Of a DNA stretch of 64,000 nt, positions 63,721 through 64,000 are shown piece by piece. The notes beneath the pieces were generated by a model. That model was not told where the DNA came from. It saw nothing but the letters and a program-made list of their open reading frames with translations, and ran no database searches. The position numbers and the translations under genes are program-made. Within the stretch, counting starts at the first letter, position 1. Each line of letters begins with the position of its first letter. This DNA comes from Paenibacillus amylolyticus (lineage in GTDB: Bacteria; Bacillota; Bacilli; Paenibacillales; Paenibacillaceae), in contig NZ_RIAS01000007.1 of NCBI RefSeq assembly GCF_003719335.1, positions 62,001 through 126,000 of the forward strand, written 5' to 3'.

Positions 63721-63895
63721 CCGAACCAGATCTCTCTGGGAAATAGAAGCGAAAGAATGAATAAAGCAAATTGATCGTTATACCCGACGTTGTGGTCGGA
63801 AGCTAAGGAGGTGGAGCCAATATACTTGGCAAAGCCTCTATTTTTATTACCGATCAAACTTGATACAGGAAAGAAATTGATTCTCTTCAGAAGCA
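63721..63895. other. Short spacer after NRPS3
   Basis: No gene or clear terminator is seen. A frame with AAGGAGGTGG lies near 63806 but encodes nothing recognisable. Confidence 0.4.
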
Positions 63896-64000
63896 ACAAG
63901 TTTACCGCTATTGCTTTTTGATGTTTTTTGCGAATCAAACTTAAATCTATAGCTCAATATACAAATAAGCGAGTTTCAATTGGGAGGGATGCATATGGAA
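63896..64000 (+). repeat. Repeat before carbamoyltransferase gene, copy 2
   Basis: It matches 39728-39840 up to the ATGGAA start codon region. The copy here has a better ribosome site (GGGAGGG). Confidence 0.8.
63995..64000 (+). CDS. Start of a probable second carbamoyltransferase gene (truncated by window edge)
   Basis: Only the first codons (ATG GAA) are inside. The call rests on the repeat at 63896-64000, which in its other copy leads straight into the carbamoyltransferase gene at 39835. The preceding GGGAGGG supports a start at 63989 or 63995. Confidence 0.4.

Overview
The window looks like a Paenibacillus-type Firmicute chromosome. The biotin genes run bioB-F-hydrolase-C, and a Bacillus-like diacylglycerol kinase gene lies next to an rlmD/rlmCD-type rRNA methyltransferase gene. 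Ribosome binding sites are strong, GTG and TTG starts are used, and large NRPS genes are present. The assignment is an inference from gene content; no rRNA gene is present.

Layout. (1) 1-7.4 kb, core: 3' end of bioB, bioF, an alpha/beta hydrolase and bioC; a NEP1-like secreted protein on the minus strand; dgkB; rlmD. (2) 7.4-22.6 kb, an accessory island starting at the 3' end of rlmD. It encodes two stand-alone carrier proteins, an AMP-forming ligase, an ATP-grasp ligase, two BtrH-like proteins, two radical SAM/SPASM enzymes, a GT-B-like glycosyltransferase, two methyltransferases and an ABC-2 exporter. I do not recognise a characterised pathway with this gene set. Partial copies of the rlmD 3' end recur at 22.6 and 25.8 kb, and a relic of the panE-like gene at 22.7 kb sits at 7.5 kb, so the island looks inserted between rlmD and panE. 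(3) 22.7-28.6 kb: panE-like gene with a divergent TetR regulator, an anchored hypothetical protein, a frameshifted serine-recombinase tail, an AraC-type protein, an orphan carrier protein and degenerate DNA. (4) 28.6-64 kb, a nonribosomal peptide locus: a divergent LoaP-type antiterminator, NRPS1 (C-C-A-T-C-A-T-C, predicted Thr then Gly), a shortened carbamoyltransferase, an APH-like kinase, a carrier protein, NRPS2 (C-A-T-E, predicted D-Asn), a type II thioesterase, a third BtrH-like protein, a four-gene hydroxymalonyl-ACP-type cassette, a ClbP/ZmaM-like peptidase-ABC exporter fusion, and NRPS3 (C-A-T-C-A(Gly)-T-C). The window ends at the first codons of what is probably a second carbamoyltransferase gene.

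How region 4 probably works. NRPS2 would load an acyl-D-Asn cap. NRPS1 and NRPS3 begin with condensation domains of the type that follows an epimerisation domain and could accept it. The capped, inactive product would be exported and uncapped by the peptidase-ABC fusion, whose Ser92, Lys95 and Tyr186 fall almost where ClbP has its catalytic residues. A nearly identical leader of about 450 bp, holding a candidate intrinsic terminator, precedes both NRPS1 and NRPS2. Beside a loaP gene this suggests processive antitermination of both operons.

Base composition changes abruptly: NRPS1 and NRPS3 with their satellite genes are visibly AT-rich, whereas 11.5-21.2 kb and 43-55.9 kb are much closer to the core genes. 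The locus therefore looks assembled from pieces of different origin.
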